The translations under genes and the position numbers were made by a program. The notes beneath the pieces are model-generated. The model searched no databases, was not told the origin of the DNA, and saw nothing but the letters and a program-made list of their open reading frames with translations. A stretch of DNA of 64,000 bases, taken from NCBI GenBank assembly GCA_034509925.1, contig CM067532.1:4234142-4298141 (forward strand), given 5' to 3'. Positions 46,176-59,165 of the stretch are shown here, one piece after another. Positions within the stretch are counted from its first letter, which is position 1. Each line of letters begins with the position of its first letter. This DNA is from Hirudinaria manillensis. Taxonomy: Eukaryota > Annelida > Clitellata > Hirudinida > Hirudinidae.

Positions 46176-49052
46176 TTACTTCACCTCAACTACCATTTTC
46201 CTTTCCTTTGATGATGCATTTAATTTCCCACCTTCAAAATAAAATAAATTTGTAATTATTAATAATTATATATACTATCAATTAGTTAAAGTTTTCATTA
46301 GCCATCAACCACTTGACTGTGGTTACTCAAAAAATAAATTACTGAATAGTTCCAATAATCTCTAATCAAGTGGAGTGGGAATAATATTGATCAGATATTT
46401 GATTTGTCATGTTTGCATTTTCTTTAATTAAATTTAATTTAATATTAAATGTTTAAATTTAAAAATAGGTGGATTCATATCCTAGAGGAAAAACTTAATT
46501 TGAAAAATGAAAACCTGGGGAGAAATGCAAAAAAATATCATGAAAATGGTGTATACCTTGTGCTTTGTCCAACAAGTACAAAGCTACTGTGAGGAGTAAG
46601 GCAACTAGAAAAAAGATGTCAAATCAGGAAATTGAAGCTTTAAAGTTATAATATTGTGGCTTACCACACAAAGACAAAAGGAAGAAAACTTCTAGGAGCA
46701 AATATCCTTTGGCATCAACAATCTTTCCAGCTCCATAAACAGCAATTGCAAGTCCCAAATTTTGGATTGACTGCATTCTGTAGAAGATCAAAATACATTT
46801 TGGACATTATTATTAGGTCTTTAAATTCCTATGGTTATAATCTGATGCTTAAAGTTATGAATGCTGTTATTATAGTTACTTGAGGGAATGCTAGCCCTTC
46901 ATCATGATAATATCAATGTTGACAAAAAAATGAGTCCACATTTCAGCTAAATGAAATTTTATCTCACAATAATAAAAAAAACTTTATTTACACTCCATAT
47001 GCTGTTCCAATTTGGTGTCTTGAGACAATTAGTGCAACGAGTGGCCAAAGAGCACTGGCAAGTATGGAATAAGCAAACCCTATGATGACCTTTGATATGA
47101 AAATCAGGCAGAATGTAAATGAAATTAAATTTAGGTTTAAACCAAGTTCATTGCTTACCACTGGGATGTATGGTGGAATGAATGTGAATGCAAGCATGCC
47201 ATGACAAAGAAGGGTAAAAGTAACACCAATCATAATCCAAGCCACATTCCTTCCTGTCCTATCTATGCAAAACCCTGTCAGTGGTGAGATGACAGCAGCC
47301 AAGATGTAAATCAAGCTAAAAATCAGAATGCAATCATTTAATAATTATAAAACATTCGAAAATATAAAAATCAACCTGTTGACTAAACTGGCTTCGTCAT
47401 GACTCATTGCATATTTATTTTCATAAAATACCCTGCAAATTAATATTAACAGCCATTAATGAGAGGTAAATTTAAAATAATCTAATACTGAGTATTAGCC
47501 CTTATATCTGCCACTGAAACTAAGTGAGTAGCAATATAAATTTAAAGATGGAACACTTACAATCCCAGACTAATGAAGGGGAAAACAGCGACATAATAAG
47601 CCACACAGATGATGCACAAAATCCAAAATGTTGCATTGAATTTAATTAGCCCTCCAAGATGAATGCCTTCATCTAAGTACAAAACACATTATCATCTTTT
47701 GTGATGCACTAAATTAACCATTTGTAAACAACATTACCTTTAGAATGCTCGACTGATTTTTTAAGAATTCTGTTTGCCCTCTTATCAAAAAATCCCATGA
47801 CGAAAGCACTGAAAAGTGAAAAGACGCATACACAACCACCTGTAATGAAAATTAATGTTAAATAAAGTCATAAAAGTTCTTAAATAAAAAATATCAACCA
47901 ATCATGAGAGCAATTCCAAGACATGTATGCCCATGAATGGTCTTATTGATAGATTCATAAATTGGTTGCATTGACACCATTGCAAGAGTACTCCCCTGTA
48001 AAACAGTAAATATTTGAAAGATATGTTTAAATACAAGTAAATGTTCAAAGGCATAAGGTTAATAGATACTGAAGAATAACTTGATGTAACTAGCATAAAT
48101 GTATCACTAACCACTCTGGAAAAACTTAATTGGAGTCCAAAGACCATGTTGAGAGCTTTACCTTGGAACCAATTAACTGCATAAGAGTTCTGTGCCACAG
48201 CTAAAGATTCTCCACCAAGTCTATAAAACAAGAATAGAACAATATCTTGATGAAATAAAACTTGGATTTCAATCTAAATTTGACATATTATTAGATTTGC
48301 TCAATCATAGTTACCCAAATATAAATCTTCCAAGACACATAACCCAAAATACATTCATCAGAGCACCAGCTGCAAACACGACCTGAGATTTAAAAAAACC
48401 GCACAATTTAAAAATGTGCCAAACAATAATAAATATTTCAAATAACTCACCTGCCCAGTGGTTACAATAAATGAAAATATAATGGTTCCCCAGCAAATAC
48501 CAAATACATTATCAAGGAGTAGTCCCCCAAAGAAACACAGAATCACATTTGGCCAGGAATACAATGAATAAAAGAGTACATATTCGGAAGTAGTGAGTTG
48601 TAAATCTCTGATAATGGTGTCTTGCAGAGCTCCAGGAGAATCATAGCAAAAATAGCTTCCTAAAAATATGGAAATGTGATCAAAAAAACAGATATTCTTC
48701 TAATGCATATAAATATAATTTAGTAATACAGCTTCAATAGCATATCTGCTCTCTTATTTACTTAAACTGGCATTGAATATGTCACAGATTTTCATAATGA
48801 ATGAGTTTCACAATAAGATATGTAATAGTCACAATCAATGAAATCAAGATGAACGAAATTTTCATTCAGTGAAAATAAAAATTAAAAAAACTAACCAAAA
48901 GAAAGAAAGCACATAAAAAATAGAACAAAATATTTGTGCAGCCATCGTCTTGGATCACATGCCAGGAGTCCCTTTTGAATTATCAATTCTTCATCGTCGG
49001 AGCAAGCATTTGCATCTTTAGAATTTAAAGGATCTCGTTCCGAGTCAGCCAT
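46176..49052 (-). CDS. MFSD1: Major facilitator superfamily protein MFSD1
   Basis: MFSD1 is a lysosomal 12-helix transporter, reported in mammals to export dipeptides. Thirteen exons in transcript order: 49052-48896, 48659-48451, 48382-48315, 48220-48112, 47995-47899, 47839-47738, 47672-47561, 47432-47376, 47315-47159, 47089-46992, 46777-46665, 46604-46557, 46231-46176; 460 residues (human 465), all in phase. Landmarks: LFYSLYSWPNVILCFFGG, GICWGTIIFSFIVTTGQ, LGGESLAVAQNSYAVNWF, ASALWPLVALIV, HQIGTAYG, MQSIQNLGLAI. The cytosolic N-terminus has DDEELI, which fits the acidic dileucine lysosomal sorting signal. It converges with RNF25 and is divergent from the CDP-DAG synthase gene, 898 bp apart. 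Confidence 0.96.
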
Positions 49053-49950
49053 TGCAAACGCTTAGATTAAGAATATTGCAACAAACTTACAGGCGTAAAG
49101 TCACACGACAGGTAAATAAAATCATATGGGCAAGTGATGTGAGATATCTAAAAAATAAAGGCTTATAAATTATATGTATATTTAAAATGATTTGTGTATA
49201 TTAACTTTGAAATTAAGATATACATGAAATATAATTTTATTTTAGAAGTTCTTATGAAAGCAATAAAATTATGAGATTTCTTAGGTGTCCAAATTAAGGA
49301 GTGGACTAACCCGACACTGATTAGGATTAAGACTAAGGGTAGACATGGGATCCAAGGATTATTCAGAAACCAACCAAGAATGTTGCTGGCTGACCGCTGA
49401 TTGATATGGCTTACTAAACCAAAATAAAATTGCTATGGTTTACGCGGTTTGAATCAACATTTCCAACATTATCTTCTTTCTGACTCGTTCTACCCTTATT
49501 TAATGGGTTAGCCATTTTTTGTACTATATTATCTGGTGGAATTGGAAATAAGTTTGAATGTTTGGAATAACAAATCGAACTATTTCTTCATCAAACTTAA
49601 GTGACTTTGTTTCAAAATTGCATAACTTCTATTTCATTATCTTCACGTACACTAGCCTCTGAATCATTGAAAAGCAATTTAGATGGATAAACAGCATTCT
49701 TTATTAAATAATTTCGATTAAAAAGATACTTGTTAATTTTTGCAATAAAGGCAGTTTATTTATTGTTAATTTTTTTTTACAATAAAGACATCATTCATTA
49801 ATTTCTAAAATTTGCACACTCCCAAGATGGAAAATTATGCATTTTGGTTGGCAGCGGCTTTTTTTTCGGTGTTTCGTTGATTCGCATTTTCGGTGGAAGT
49901 TGTTTTCATATTTCTCGCTTCTTCTAAATTAAAAAGGTACTAGGCTGATC
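49053..49950. promoter_or_regulatory. Bidirectional region MFSD1/CDS
   Basis: Region between two divergent start codons, AT-rich, without a gene. It presumably holds both promoters and 5' UTRs; no specific motif stands out. Confidence 0.4.
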
Positions 49951-52563
49951 ATGTCGGACCTGCGCCAAAGGCAGATTTCCTTAACTGACCATTCCTCAAC
50001 AGTAAGTTTACTAATAATAATTTTTCCAAAAATATATCCTTGGCTCAACCGCGAAACTTAATGTTTAAAATTTATAATTATAACTTATGAAGTGAACTTG
50101 TGAAAACTCAGCCTACTGGTCAAGATGATTCGATAACACCTTTTACTAATATATACGGTTTTAAAAGCATTAATTTGCATAATTATCATTAAACAAAGTA
50201 TTTCCAACTGATTTTGGGTATTATTAGATTCCTCTTCTAATTCAAAAGATAGACATATCCGTATTTTTTGATCTATTCAATAGCAAACTGACAACCGGGA
50301 TGAAAGATCTGATGAAGATGTGGAGATCATGGACAGCGAGATAGGTGTCACTAATAGGGAGAAAAGTGCAAGTGACAACATTTTTGATTCAACTCTTAAG
50401 GGTGTCCCCCCAAGGTTTGCTGCCTAAATGACTGATCTTCAATTACAAAAAAATGAAAATAGGACATTTACACTTGTTCATGCCTATATGTTGCTGCCAA
50501 CAGATGGAAAAATTGGATGATTCGGGGGGTTACAACATTATTGATGATAGCAGCATTCTGTCTAATTATTTGGCTTGGTCCACTGTGTTTGGTGCTTTTG
50601 GTTGGTTTGAGTTTGAAATGCAAGATGTGATGGAATTTGGGAATGCTGTTACTCTGTTGTTATGATTTTTTTTTTGTTTTCAAGTTCTCTAATTTTGTGT
50701 CTTAGGTGGAAAAATTGGATCATTAGGACAATTCTTACTGGATTCATGTTGCTTAGTTTTTCTGTCATTATATCATTTGGTCCTCTCGCCTTAGTTTTTA
50801 TGGTGAGAGATTGTTCCCATTTTGTTTGCTTGCTTGTGGTTATTTTAATAGTCCTAAATCATTATGGCAATGATGGCTGTCATAGTTAATGCATGTTAGC
50901 TTAGCTTGAAATGCAATGGATTTTGGAAATATTTGCATTCCTTGCATATCTCTGTGATGGTCTACTTTCCAGATTCTTCTCATTCAAGTCAAATGTTTCC
51001 ATGAGATCATTACCATTGGTTATATTGTCTACAAATCCCATGAACTTCCATGGTTCAGAACCTTAAGTTGGTATTTTCTTATGACTACAAATTATTTTTT
51101 CTATGGTGAAAGTATGATGCAGTACTTTGGGGTGCTCATCTCAAGAACAGTGAGTAGCTACATTTAATAATACATGAATTAAAATGGTATTAATTTATTA
51201 TTTAATTTAAAGGAATTTTTGAGGCCATTTGTGACGTACCACAGGTTCATTTCATTCTCTTTGTATGTTGCTGGATTTGTTGCTTTTGTGTTCAGCTTGG
51301 TCAAGAAACATTATTTAAAACAGTTCACCCTTGTAGGTTTGCTTGTCTTTATCTTAAAGAAGCACATTTAAAAAAAAATAATTTTTCATTATTAGTTTGG
51401 ATGGACACATGTGACTCTAGTCATCATTGTGACACAGTCTCATCTTATTGTGCAAAATATTTTTGAGGGTCTCATCTGGTGAGAAAACATGTGTAAAATT
51501 CTGGTATCAAAGGTTATATTAACCTTAAATACAGGTTCCTGGTTCCAGTTTCCATGATCATTTGCAATGATATAATGGCTTATTTGTTTGGTTTCTTTTT
51601 TGGAAAAACCCCTTTGATCAAACTTTCACCAAAGAAGACTTGGGAGGGTTTCATTGGTGGAGCTTTTTCAACTGTTGTTTTTGGAATAATTGTCAGTAAA
51701 GAATAGTCTTGACTTCAATAAGAGCAATTATAAACAATTGATTTTTATTTCAGATTTCGTATTTCCTTGTCCAGTTTGATTACTTTGTCTGTCCCATTGA
51801 ATACAATGAAATGACTGAAGCTCTCACTATGGAATGTAATAGATCTTTTGTCTTCCAACTTCAGCATTATAATATTCCTCACCCTATCCAATACATTGGA
51901 TCTATTGTAAGTTTTATTACACCTTTCATTTCTTTATTCATTAAACAGCATTCTTTCATTCTTGAGTGAAAGCAACGTCTTTTATCAGCTCCACAGAGAC
52001 TGGAGGACAGTTAGTGTCTATCCCTTCATATTGCACTCCATTTCCATGTCTGTTTTTGCTTCCATAATTGGGCCATTTGGAGGGTTCTTCGCCAGCGGCT
52101 TTAAAAGGGCTTTCAAAATTAAGGTATTGTTAATGAAGATCATTACTAGTCATTGTCAAATTTGATCACAAATTGGAGGGAATTATACTCACATTCCTAT
52201 GGGATGAATGAGGCATTTGCAAACAATAACAATAAAATACTCATTTCATAAAAAGGAAGTGCATTATTATTATTCTCAGGATTTTGGTGACACCATACCA
52301 GGTCATGGAGGTTTTATGGACAGAGTTGATTGCCAGCTGCTCATGGCTACTTTTGTACATGTTTATCTGTCCAGCTTTATAAAGTTGGTATTGTTTAAAT
52401 AAATTTATTAACTTATTAGATATACTTGTGTCATATTTTTTTCAGAACTGTGAGTCCAATGAAGTTGGTTCAGCAAATACTTGCTCTGAGACCTGACGAA
52501 CAACTTCAAGTATTCAATTCCCTTGAGGAATCTCTTAAGAGGAGGGGCACATTGTCAGCTTGA
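49951..52563 (+). CDS. CDS2: CDP-diacylglycerol synthase
   Basis: The enzyme makes CDP-diacylglycerol from phosphatidic acid and CTP at the endoplasmic reticulum, feeding phosphatidylinositol synthesis. Exons: 49951-50001, 50284-50414, then 50504-50600 or 50706-50802, 50973-51149, 51213-51332, 51396-51478, 51535-51691, 51754-51906, 51989-52123, 52280-52383, 52446-52563; 441 residues with either third exon (human CDS2 445). An acidic cytosolic N-terminus is followed by WKNW and the first helix. The family signature is present: [12 protein letters not shown], then [21 protein letters not shown] and [27 protein letters not shown] and [14 protein letters not shown] match the luminal and second-helix region. 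It is the single animal CDS1/2 type; the symbol is given for the family. Confidence 0.96.
50504..50600 (+). other. Alternative exon 3a of CDP-DAG synthase
   Basis: 97 nt, acceptor CAACAG, donor TTTTG/GTTGGT. Encodes [18 protein letters not shown] then [13 protein letters not shown]. Enters in phase 2 and leaves in phase 0, exactly like 3b, and is closer to the vertebrate sequence (MIRG, LLMIAAF). Confidence 0.9.
50706..50802 (+). other. Alternative exon 3b of CDP-DAG synthase
   Basis: 97 nt, acceptor CTTAG, donor TTATG/GTGAGA. Encodes [18 protein letters not shown] then [13 protein letters not shown]. Same length and phases as 3a; including both would insert a second helix and is therefore unlikely. 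Confidence 0.9.
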
Positions 52564-53748
52564 AATAGTTACATTGACCATGCATCTTTAGATCTCATGT
52601 CTGCACCTTCCAATTAAATGGAATTGTTGTCTACATACAAATCTTCTTGAGTATATTTTGTTCAGTGTACAATCAGAATGGATTCATTTCCGATATTAAT
52701 GCTTGAAATCTCTGTTTGGGAACAATACCTTTTAAAGGATTTGGACAGATGCGTGTTCAATCAGACGACATCAAATTTATAATCAATATGAGATCTCTGT
52801 GATAGTCCATTTGCTGGTGTACTTCATATATTTAATGATGTAGTTGACCGATCGGAAATAACAAAGTTTCAATTTTTAGTTGATTTATATTTTATTGCAT
52901 GCAAAGGTTTTGAAATGTACTAAGGTAGACGAGTGCACTCAACGAATCGACACTCGCTTGCACCTCCGATAGCTAAAAGCGGACCAGTTATCTCGATTTC
53001 ATTAACCCCGTGCCAAAGTTGCATCGAGTTCTCTAATTTTGGACGTCAGAAACAAAAATTGGCTTGGTGGAGGTAGTCTTTGGAGCGTGGCACCATTGCC
53101 ACGCATTTCTGAATCATGAAAATTGTTATGGCTATCAATGCCTGGCTGCAAATGGCCAGAATGCATTAGGCAACATTGAGTCACCCACATCTCTGAGCAT
53201 CAGTCATCTTTTACTTCCTGCTTTATTCAATTGCATCTTATCAGGCAAAAAATAATTTTAGGGCTATTTGACAGCTTATAATGACATCCTTAAATACCCT
53301 CGAGCTCAAATTGCATTGCAAGATAAAAGTCCTCTGATAAAACTACAATGTGGCATAAACTAGAGGAACCACAAGGCTACCACAAATTTTTTTAAAAATC
53401 TACATCCATTTGAACGCTTTATATTCTGGAATGGTTAGCAACAGAGGTCACTGCTCTATAGTCCAGCAGTGGTTACAAATGAAAGTAAAAAGGCATAAAA
53501 CAGAAAAACCAGCATGTAAATGGTGGAATTTATGATTTTGATTAATCTTAGATTTAAATAAATCTTACAGAAACAAAAAGCAGGAATTCTAAAGTCATAT
53601 CGTGAAGCAATATTTTGTCAAAAGGCCCATGATTCAAGTCAGCACCTCTTGGGTTTTCTACAAAAATCAATGGATCAGTGAAAGTTAAATAAAGAAGATG
53701 CATAAAGTCACCAAGCTTACCAGGCCAACTTGATTGCAAACAGATCCC
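52564..53748. other. Convergent spacer CDS/profilin
   Basis: Contains the 3' UTRs of both genes. A moderately GC-richer stretch at 52920-53260 has short open frames on both strands without recognisable content, possibly an old repeat. Confidence 0.4.
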
Positions 53749-54310
53749 TCACATATTTTGTGATTCAAGATATTCAGCAATGGCTGCCACTGCCTTGTTT
53801 ACATTTCCATGCTGCTTTCCTTCAGAACAGTGAGCAATGACTATGGCTAGAAAGGATGTCAATAATGCATGATTATGTAGAACATTGCAGGTTTAATAAT
53901 ATTGAGTTTGACATACCAGACTTGGAGCTCTGAAGGGTAAGGCTTCCACTTCCCTTTTTTTTAGCTAGAACTAACTTGCCATCCTCCCCTCTGAGAAATT
54001 GATATTTCTGTCCCTCAACAACAACCCCATTTGACTGGAAGCTTGAGAAGCCATTGGAACTGAAACAGTTTGCTATTACACCGGCTTCTGCTTGGGAGAC
54101 TTTTAAAGCCTGTAAAAATACATAATTAAAAAGTAAGTTTCAGAGACATTTCAACAGGGCTGAAATCCACAATATTACATTTTTGTGGCCATCCGATGTC
54201 CATTTAGAACCATTCAAACCAATTATGCATGCTTTGTCACAGTGTGAGCTCCCAGTTTCATCTTGGCCTTTTGAAATAATACTGTCAATATAAGCATCCC
54301 ATCCAGACAT
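53749..54310 (-). CDS. Profilin
   Basis: Profilin binds G-actin, proline-rich ligands and phosphoinositides and controls actin polymerisation. Three exons in transcript order: 54310-54179, 54109-53917, 53846-53749; 140 residues, the usual length for the family. Landmarks: MSGWDAYIDSIISKG (N-terminal helix with the conserved WxxY), CDKACIIGLNGSKWTS, VEGQKYQFLRGEDGKLVLAK, AIVIAHCSEGKQHGN and the final helix AVAAIAEYLESQNM. The sequence looks like invertebrate rather than vertebrate profilin. Introns are 69-70 nt. Confidence 0.96.
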
Positions 54311-56116
54311 GGTGACAAGGAACTGAAAGTTTTAAACAAAAATACGGTTTGTTAATGCAATTCATAGTTGCTCAGATTTGGTTCATCATTAAAACCACAA
54401 AATATGAAATCACTGAATAAATTATTTAAACAAAGCAGTTCTATCAACACCTCCCGAAATTTACATCCTGTTTGTGAATTCACGAAGAATCTGAACAAAA
54501 CTTCAGATAGGCGAAGTTGTATGCGTTTAAGAGAAACGAAAAATAATAAATAAAACTTAAAAGTCAAAACGAAGCACTAACCAGTACAGAAAACGAAAAC
54601 TTAAGCAGCAGGAACAGATTCGACCAACCACACCGTTCTCAGAACCGGAAGCGGCACTGAGGCGTGTCTAACCAGTCCCACGAAATGAAGCTAGGAAGTT
54701 AAGAAAATTCTGAAATAAATATTTAAAAACACTTTAAAGTATTTATATTTATCATGTAAATTAAAGATTTTTAAGTATATTATTTCCATTTCTGGGTATA
54801 AGACATCATTAAAATAGCTACCGTCTGCTTGCTACAATTCTGGGTCGGGTACAATAAAAATTTTAATGCTGAAGATCGGTTGTTTGTTACGTTTAAAAAC
54901 ATATAAATCTACAAGTCAGTCCCCACGGTCATTAACAATTGAGCCTATTTCACTCAGAGAGTCAATTGCAGAAATGTAATATTAGGGCTTGCAAAAAATA
55001 TTTTTAGGAAATAGTGTTTTTATTTTTCAAAATGCTTATCAAATACGGCCGTGAGTGACTTGCCAAATAATAATGGGTTTTATTAACATTTCCACTTATA
55101 ATTTCATAAGGAGTCCAAATGTAATTTTAGTGATACATACTACACATTGTCCAGTAGGGGTTTTCAACCTGCACGGACCCCAAATCTTGCCATAATTCTT
55201 CGAGGATGTACTCGTTTTAAACTCGTCAGTAAACAGAATAAAGCGCCTATCTAACACAATTAATAATTTTCTAGACGACATAAAATGTCGATTAGTAATT
55301 TTAGTTTTGATGAAATGAGTGACTTTAACACTGAAAAATATTAGTAGTATGTTCCGAGATGGCCTTCTCAAACGAGAAGTTTTCCGAAGCTTTTTTCCCA
55401 GAAACTATGAAGTAAAAGCAGTGGTAGCTAAATTTCAAACTTATTAAGTAGTATAATCTCTGGATACTTGCAAGTCTTCCGATATTTAACAATTGAACAA
55501 GCTAGTGCGCATTGGAGCTAACAGTAAACTTTTCCGCAATTGTGTAAAGGTTATAAGATTCGCAATGACAATAAAATGCAATGAACGAAATTGACAGTCA
55601 TGACAAGCCATGACTTTGCCTCTTTGCTTCAAATTTAACGTTGCTGCTGTTTCTACTGGTGAAGATATTCCTTCAGCAATTTACTTTTGGATGTTGATTT
55701 TGGTTTGTTGTTAAATTATACTTCCATTGGGCAGTGTTTGAAGACAGATAACTTAAATGAGTTGGTCAGCAACAAAATCTACTGCGGTGAACATAGAGAG
55801 TTACACAGACAGTGCCGGGCGGCGTCCAATATTTCAAAACAGGCTTCGGCGGGATCTGGATGTTTTACGAGTTCTAAGCATCCAAATCAGTTCAATTGTG
55901 ACAAAAAATTACATAATCTGTAAAACTGAGTAATGCTGAACATATTTAGCAAGTTATCACCGCTAACATAACGGCGCCCCATGCGGTTTAAGAATTTTCT
56001 CCTACCTGTAAACAGGTGGTTATGACTCAAAGGCTTAAAGATTTTGCAGAACTCAGATGGCGAAATAAATATCCATGAATTTATTAGGCGCTTTTCCTAC
56101 ATTTGTAGTTCTAGAT
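54311..56116. other. Profilin upstream, no gene
   Basis: Contains the profilin 5' flank. A short frame near 55687-55920 is not protein-like enough to call. No supportable exon. Confidence 0.4.
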
Positions 56117-56363
56117 CAGGGATTCTTAACCTTTTTTTGAGGGGGACACACCTATGCCGCTCGACACCCCTTTCCCAACTGGAATCAGGATTTTGCCACA
56201 AAGTTAATGTGAACTTTTGCGGTTCTTTTATCAGAATAATTTATTACAATTCGTTAACCCTCCTATAAATCCGCTACATTATCATCCCCAAAACATATTC
56301 ATTCAGAATGCAAAAAAGACATCAATTAAATTTTTATAAGATCTAGTTTCATATGAACCTCTG
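56117..56363 (+). mobile_element. hAT-like MITE
   Basis: Starts CAGGGATTCTTAACC and ends GAACCTCTG; the ends form imperfect inverted repeats with the CAG/CTG terminus of hAT elements. The 8 flanking bases are TTCTAGAT on the left and ATCTAGAG on the right, matching at 6 of 8 positions as a decayed 8-bp target duplication. It is 247 bp with no coding capacity. Confidence 0.6.
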
Positions 56364-58881
56364 ATCTAGAGGGCTGCACTAATCGCGCCCGATCGCGCTT
56401 CGCTCTTGCCTATAGCACCGAATCGTCATGTCTCGTGCCCGACACCCGGTCTGCTTTTTGCTTTTATATGTAAGATCCTTAATAGTAGGGCTAGCATAGT
56501 GGGGCTGAAATGATTTTGTTTTAAATTTAAAGTAAGGCTCGGATTGAGAGAATTGATGTTTTTGTAATTTTCTAAAACACTTTTATTTTACTTTAGAAAT
56601 ATATTTTACAATAACTATAACAAACGCGATATAAACTGCGCGATAATCTAAAATCCCCGACCTAAATAACAATTTTATGAATATTTATCAAGGTTTCTGC
56701 GGATTCCTTCAACCGGCTCGAGGGTTTAACACTGGCACGGTTGCGATTAGTAAATAGTCTAGTCAAATCCTCTTTGAATCTGAGTAAATTTAACTGTATT
56801 ATCTTTCATAATACAACTAAAGTCATAAATTATATCATTCAACTACGTTTATAAAGTACAGCCACAAACCGTATTGATAAGTGCAATGTGTCCCTAGGAG
56901 TGTGGTATGGATGAATGCCTAAAGTGGTCTTGTAGCATTAATTACGGCAGCTGTAAAATCTCCAAAAACAGTGGAGTTTTTACACTGCTATCCCGTGCTG
57001 TGCTTTGATGTTTCCATACAATTCATATTGCAATATGATACGGACGTCCACTTATCACGTTTAAAACCACAGCACATACTCAAACAGCCATAGCCACTTT
57101 TTTATTTCTTCACGCTAGAGCTTAAACTCAACTCTCATTCTGAATTTCAAATCCATAAACTCAAGCAAAATAAGGCTTGCTCACCTTAATCTTGGGACTT
57201 TTAACAAATAATTAAGGTCCTCAGTCAGAAAAGGTAAAACACCACAAAGAAGGCTTTCTCTCATTGTTTTATATTCAAATTCATATTTGTTTGGTAATAT
57301 CGCTGGGACTCGAGCAACAAAACAGAATCAGAATTATTGAGCAATCAACAAATCCAAAACGATGAGTAGAGTTGATCAAAAGTCTCATCATGGCGTGAAA
57401 TAAAATGTTATACACAAGAAAATGTAACCAAACTTGGAACTCATGGAAAACATTTAACACAGAATAAGCCTCAACACAGTCTGCAGAAGTGCCATTATTT
57501 CCCCACCATAATTCTCTAAACAGCTAAGAAAATTAGTTATTATTGTTCCCAATAGACAATGGAAATCAACAAACATCAGGAAAAGCTTTAGAAAAAGCAT
57601 GGGACTTGACTAGTGGCAAAAGTGAAAAGCTAAGCAGGTGTTAAATGCTGCAGGTGCTAACATTGGCACATCCTTAATCAACTCGCTGAACAATGGTACA
57701 AGAAGTAAACACACGAATGTTAAAAAGACATCTCTTCAGAACTGGAAATAATAAATGGAACAAAATGATGCAATAAATAACTTGATAATCGAGTGATCGC
57801 ATACTACACAATTAAATAATTTCTACAATCAAATCAACTTAATTGAAAAGGCCTTCATATTTGAAAAACAAAACATGGCATAGCATTTCGAAAGTACATA
57901 TAATTGAAAACTCAGGAGCAACTAGCTTCAGAGGTGCTAAGGAAGAAGCCCCTTTCCTCCATAATTTTTTGCAAATTCCTGTCATATTGTCTGTGCCTAA
58001 AAAAGTTAACAAATTTGTTTCTTCGGCCTTCAATCAAACACCAATTCTGCACATTGTTATTGTAATTATATTATCTCTAATCAACATTTTTTTAAATATA
58101 TAAAACCCTTCCACATGTGGCTATAAAACTAAAGTTGGCAAGACTGCATGATAAGCCTCAAGGTAAGATATTCTTAATCTTTTTGTACAGCTAGATGAAG
58201 CTAGAGCTATCCAATTGTCAACAGATTATGTTTATGATATAAATATGTAAGAAATATGATTTTGTCTATAATTCGTATGCATATGGTGGAGAAATGGAAA
58301 CTTTGCTGATGGAGCACCAGCAGTGAATTCTCAGAGGAGTGAACCCCTCATGAAACATTTTGGCTCATTTTAGATGATCTCCTGAGGCTCTCTGGGATTG
58401 TGCGACATGGAATGATCAGTCGGGCATCCCTGTTAGATTATTAAATTTCACCTTCCAGCTTCCTATTTTTCAAGCCTTCTTTCTTCTTCCTTCCTAAATA
58501 ACCGTGCAACTCTGAAACTGAGACTCGACCTTTGGCTCTTGTCTTACAAAGGCCTATCTTTGCGCTGACCTTTCAGAAGACTTTAATTTCTGGCTCATTA
58601 GTGTCCCATTCCTTCTATGCTGGATGTAATCAACCAGCCCATGGCATTCTCCAGGAGATTTTCTCTTGGTACAGTTGTTCTTTGCATACTGTGCCAGGCT
58701 TTCTTTCAGGAAATACATTCTCACTTATGTATGTACAACATAAGTCCTTCAGGTTATGGTGGCAAAAACAGCATACTCCCAGGCAAATGCCTGGAAATTG
58801 CTGCAACAGGAAGAATAATTTTCTTAAGAAAGGGCTCAACACATCATAGCAAAAAGAACGTGAAGGAAGGACTTGCATTTA
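56364..58881. other. Gene-poor stretch
   Basis: No supportable gene. Overlapping open frames on both strands at 58530-58880 probably reflect slightly higher GC content, since none resembles a protein family and they exclude each other. Confidence 0.4.
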
Positions 58882-59056
58882 CAGTCAAATCTTGTTTCTA
58901 TGCCACCCTTCGGGACCAAGCAAAACATTGTCAGGACCCTGGTGGGTAGCAAGAGTGGCATAGTAAATTTATTTTGTATTGAATTTTGTTGGACCGAGCA
59001 AAATTGGCATATTAGCAAGAGTGGCATAGTAGCGAGGTGGTAATGAGATTTGACTG
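58882..59056 (+). mobile_element. Pogo/Tigger-like MITE
   Basis: Perfect terminal inverted repeat CAGTCAAATCT..AGATTTGACTG flanked on both sides by TA. The interior has two copies of AGCAAGAGTGGCATAGTA (about 58949 and 59012) and an inner inverted TATGCCAC. The 175 bp length, TA target site and the CAGTNAAA-type end fit a pogo/Tc1-superfamily MITE. Confidence 0.75.
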
Positions 59057-59165
59057 TATATACATACATACCTATATACAGTCAGATATGTATGTATATA
59101 TATTGAGGGTAGTGAATATATATGACATAGTTATATATATTCACAAATATATATGTATATATAAG
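59057..59165. repeat. AT-rich simple repeat
   Basis: Runs of TATA, TACATA and TATG units directly abutting the right end of the MITE. Confidence 0.85.

Noticed and set aside
58532-58949. Overlapping open frames of about 105-110 codons on both strands
   Set aside because: They exclude each other, show no family features, and the right end lies inside the MITE.
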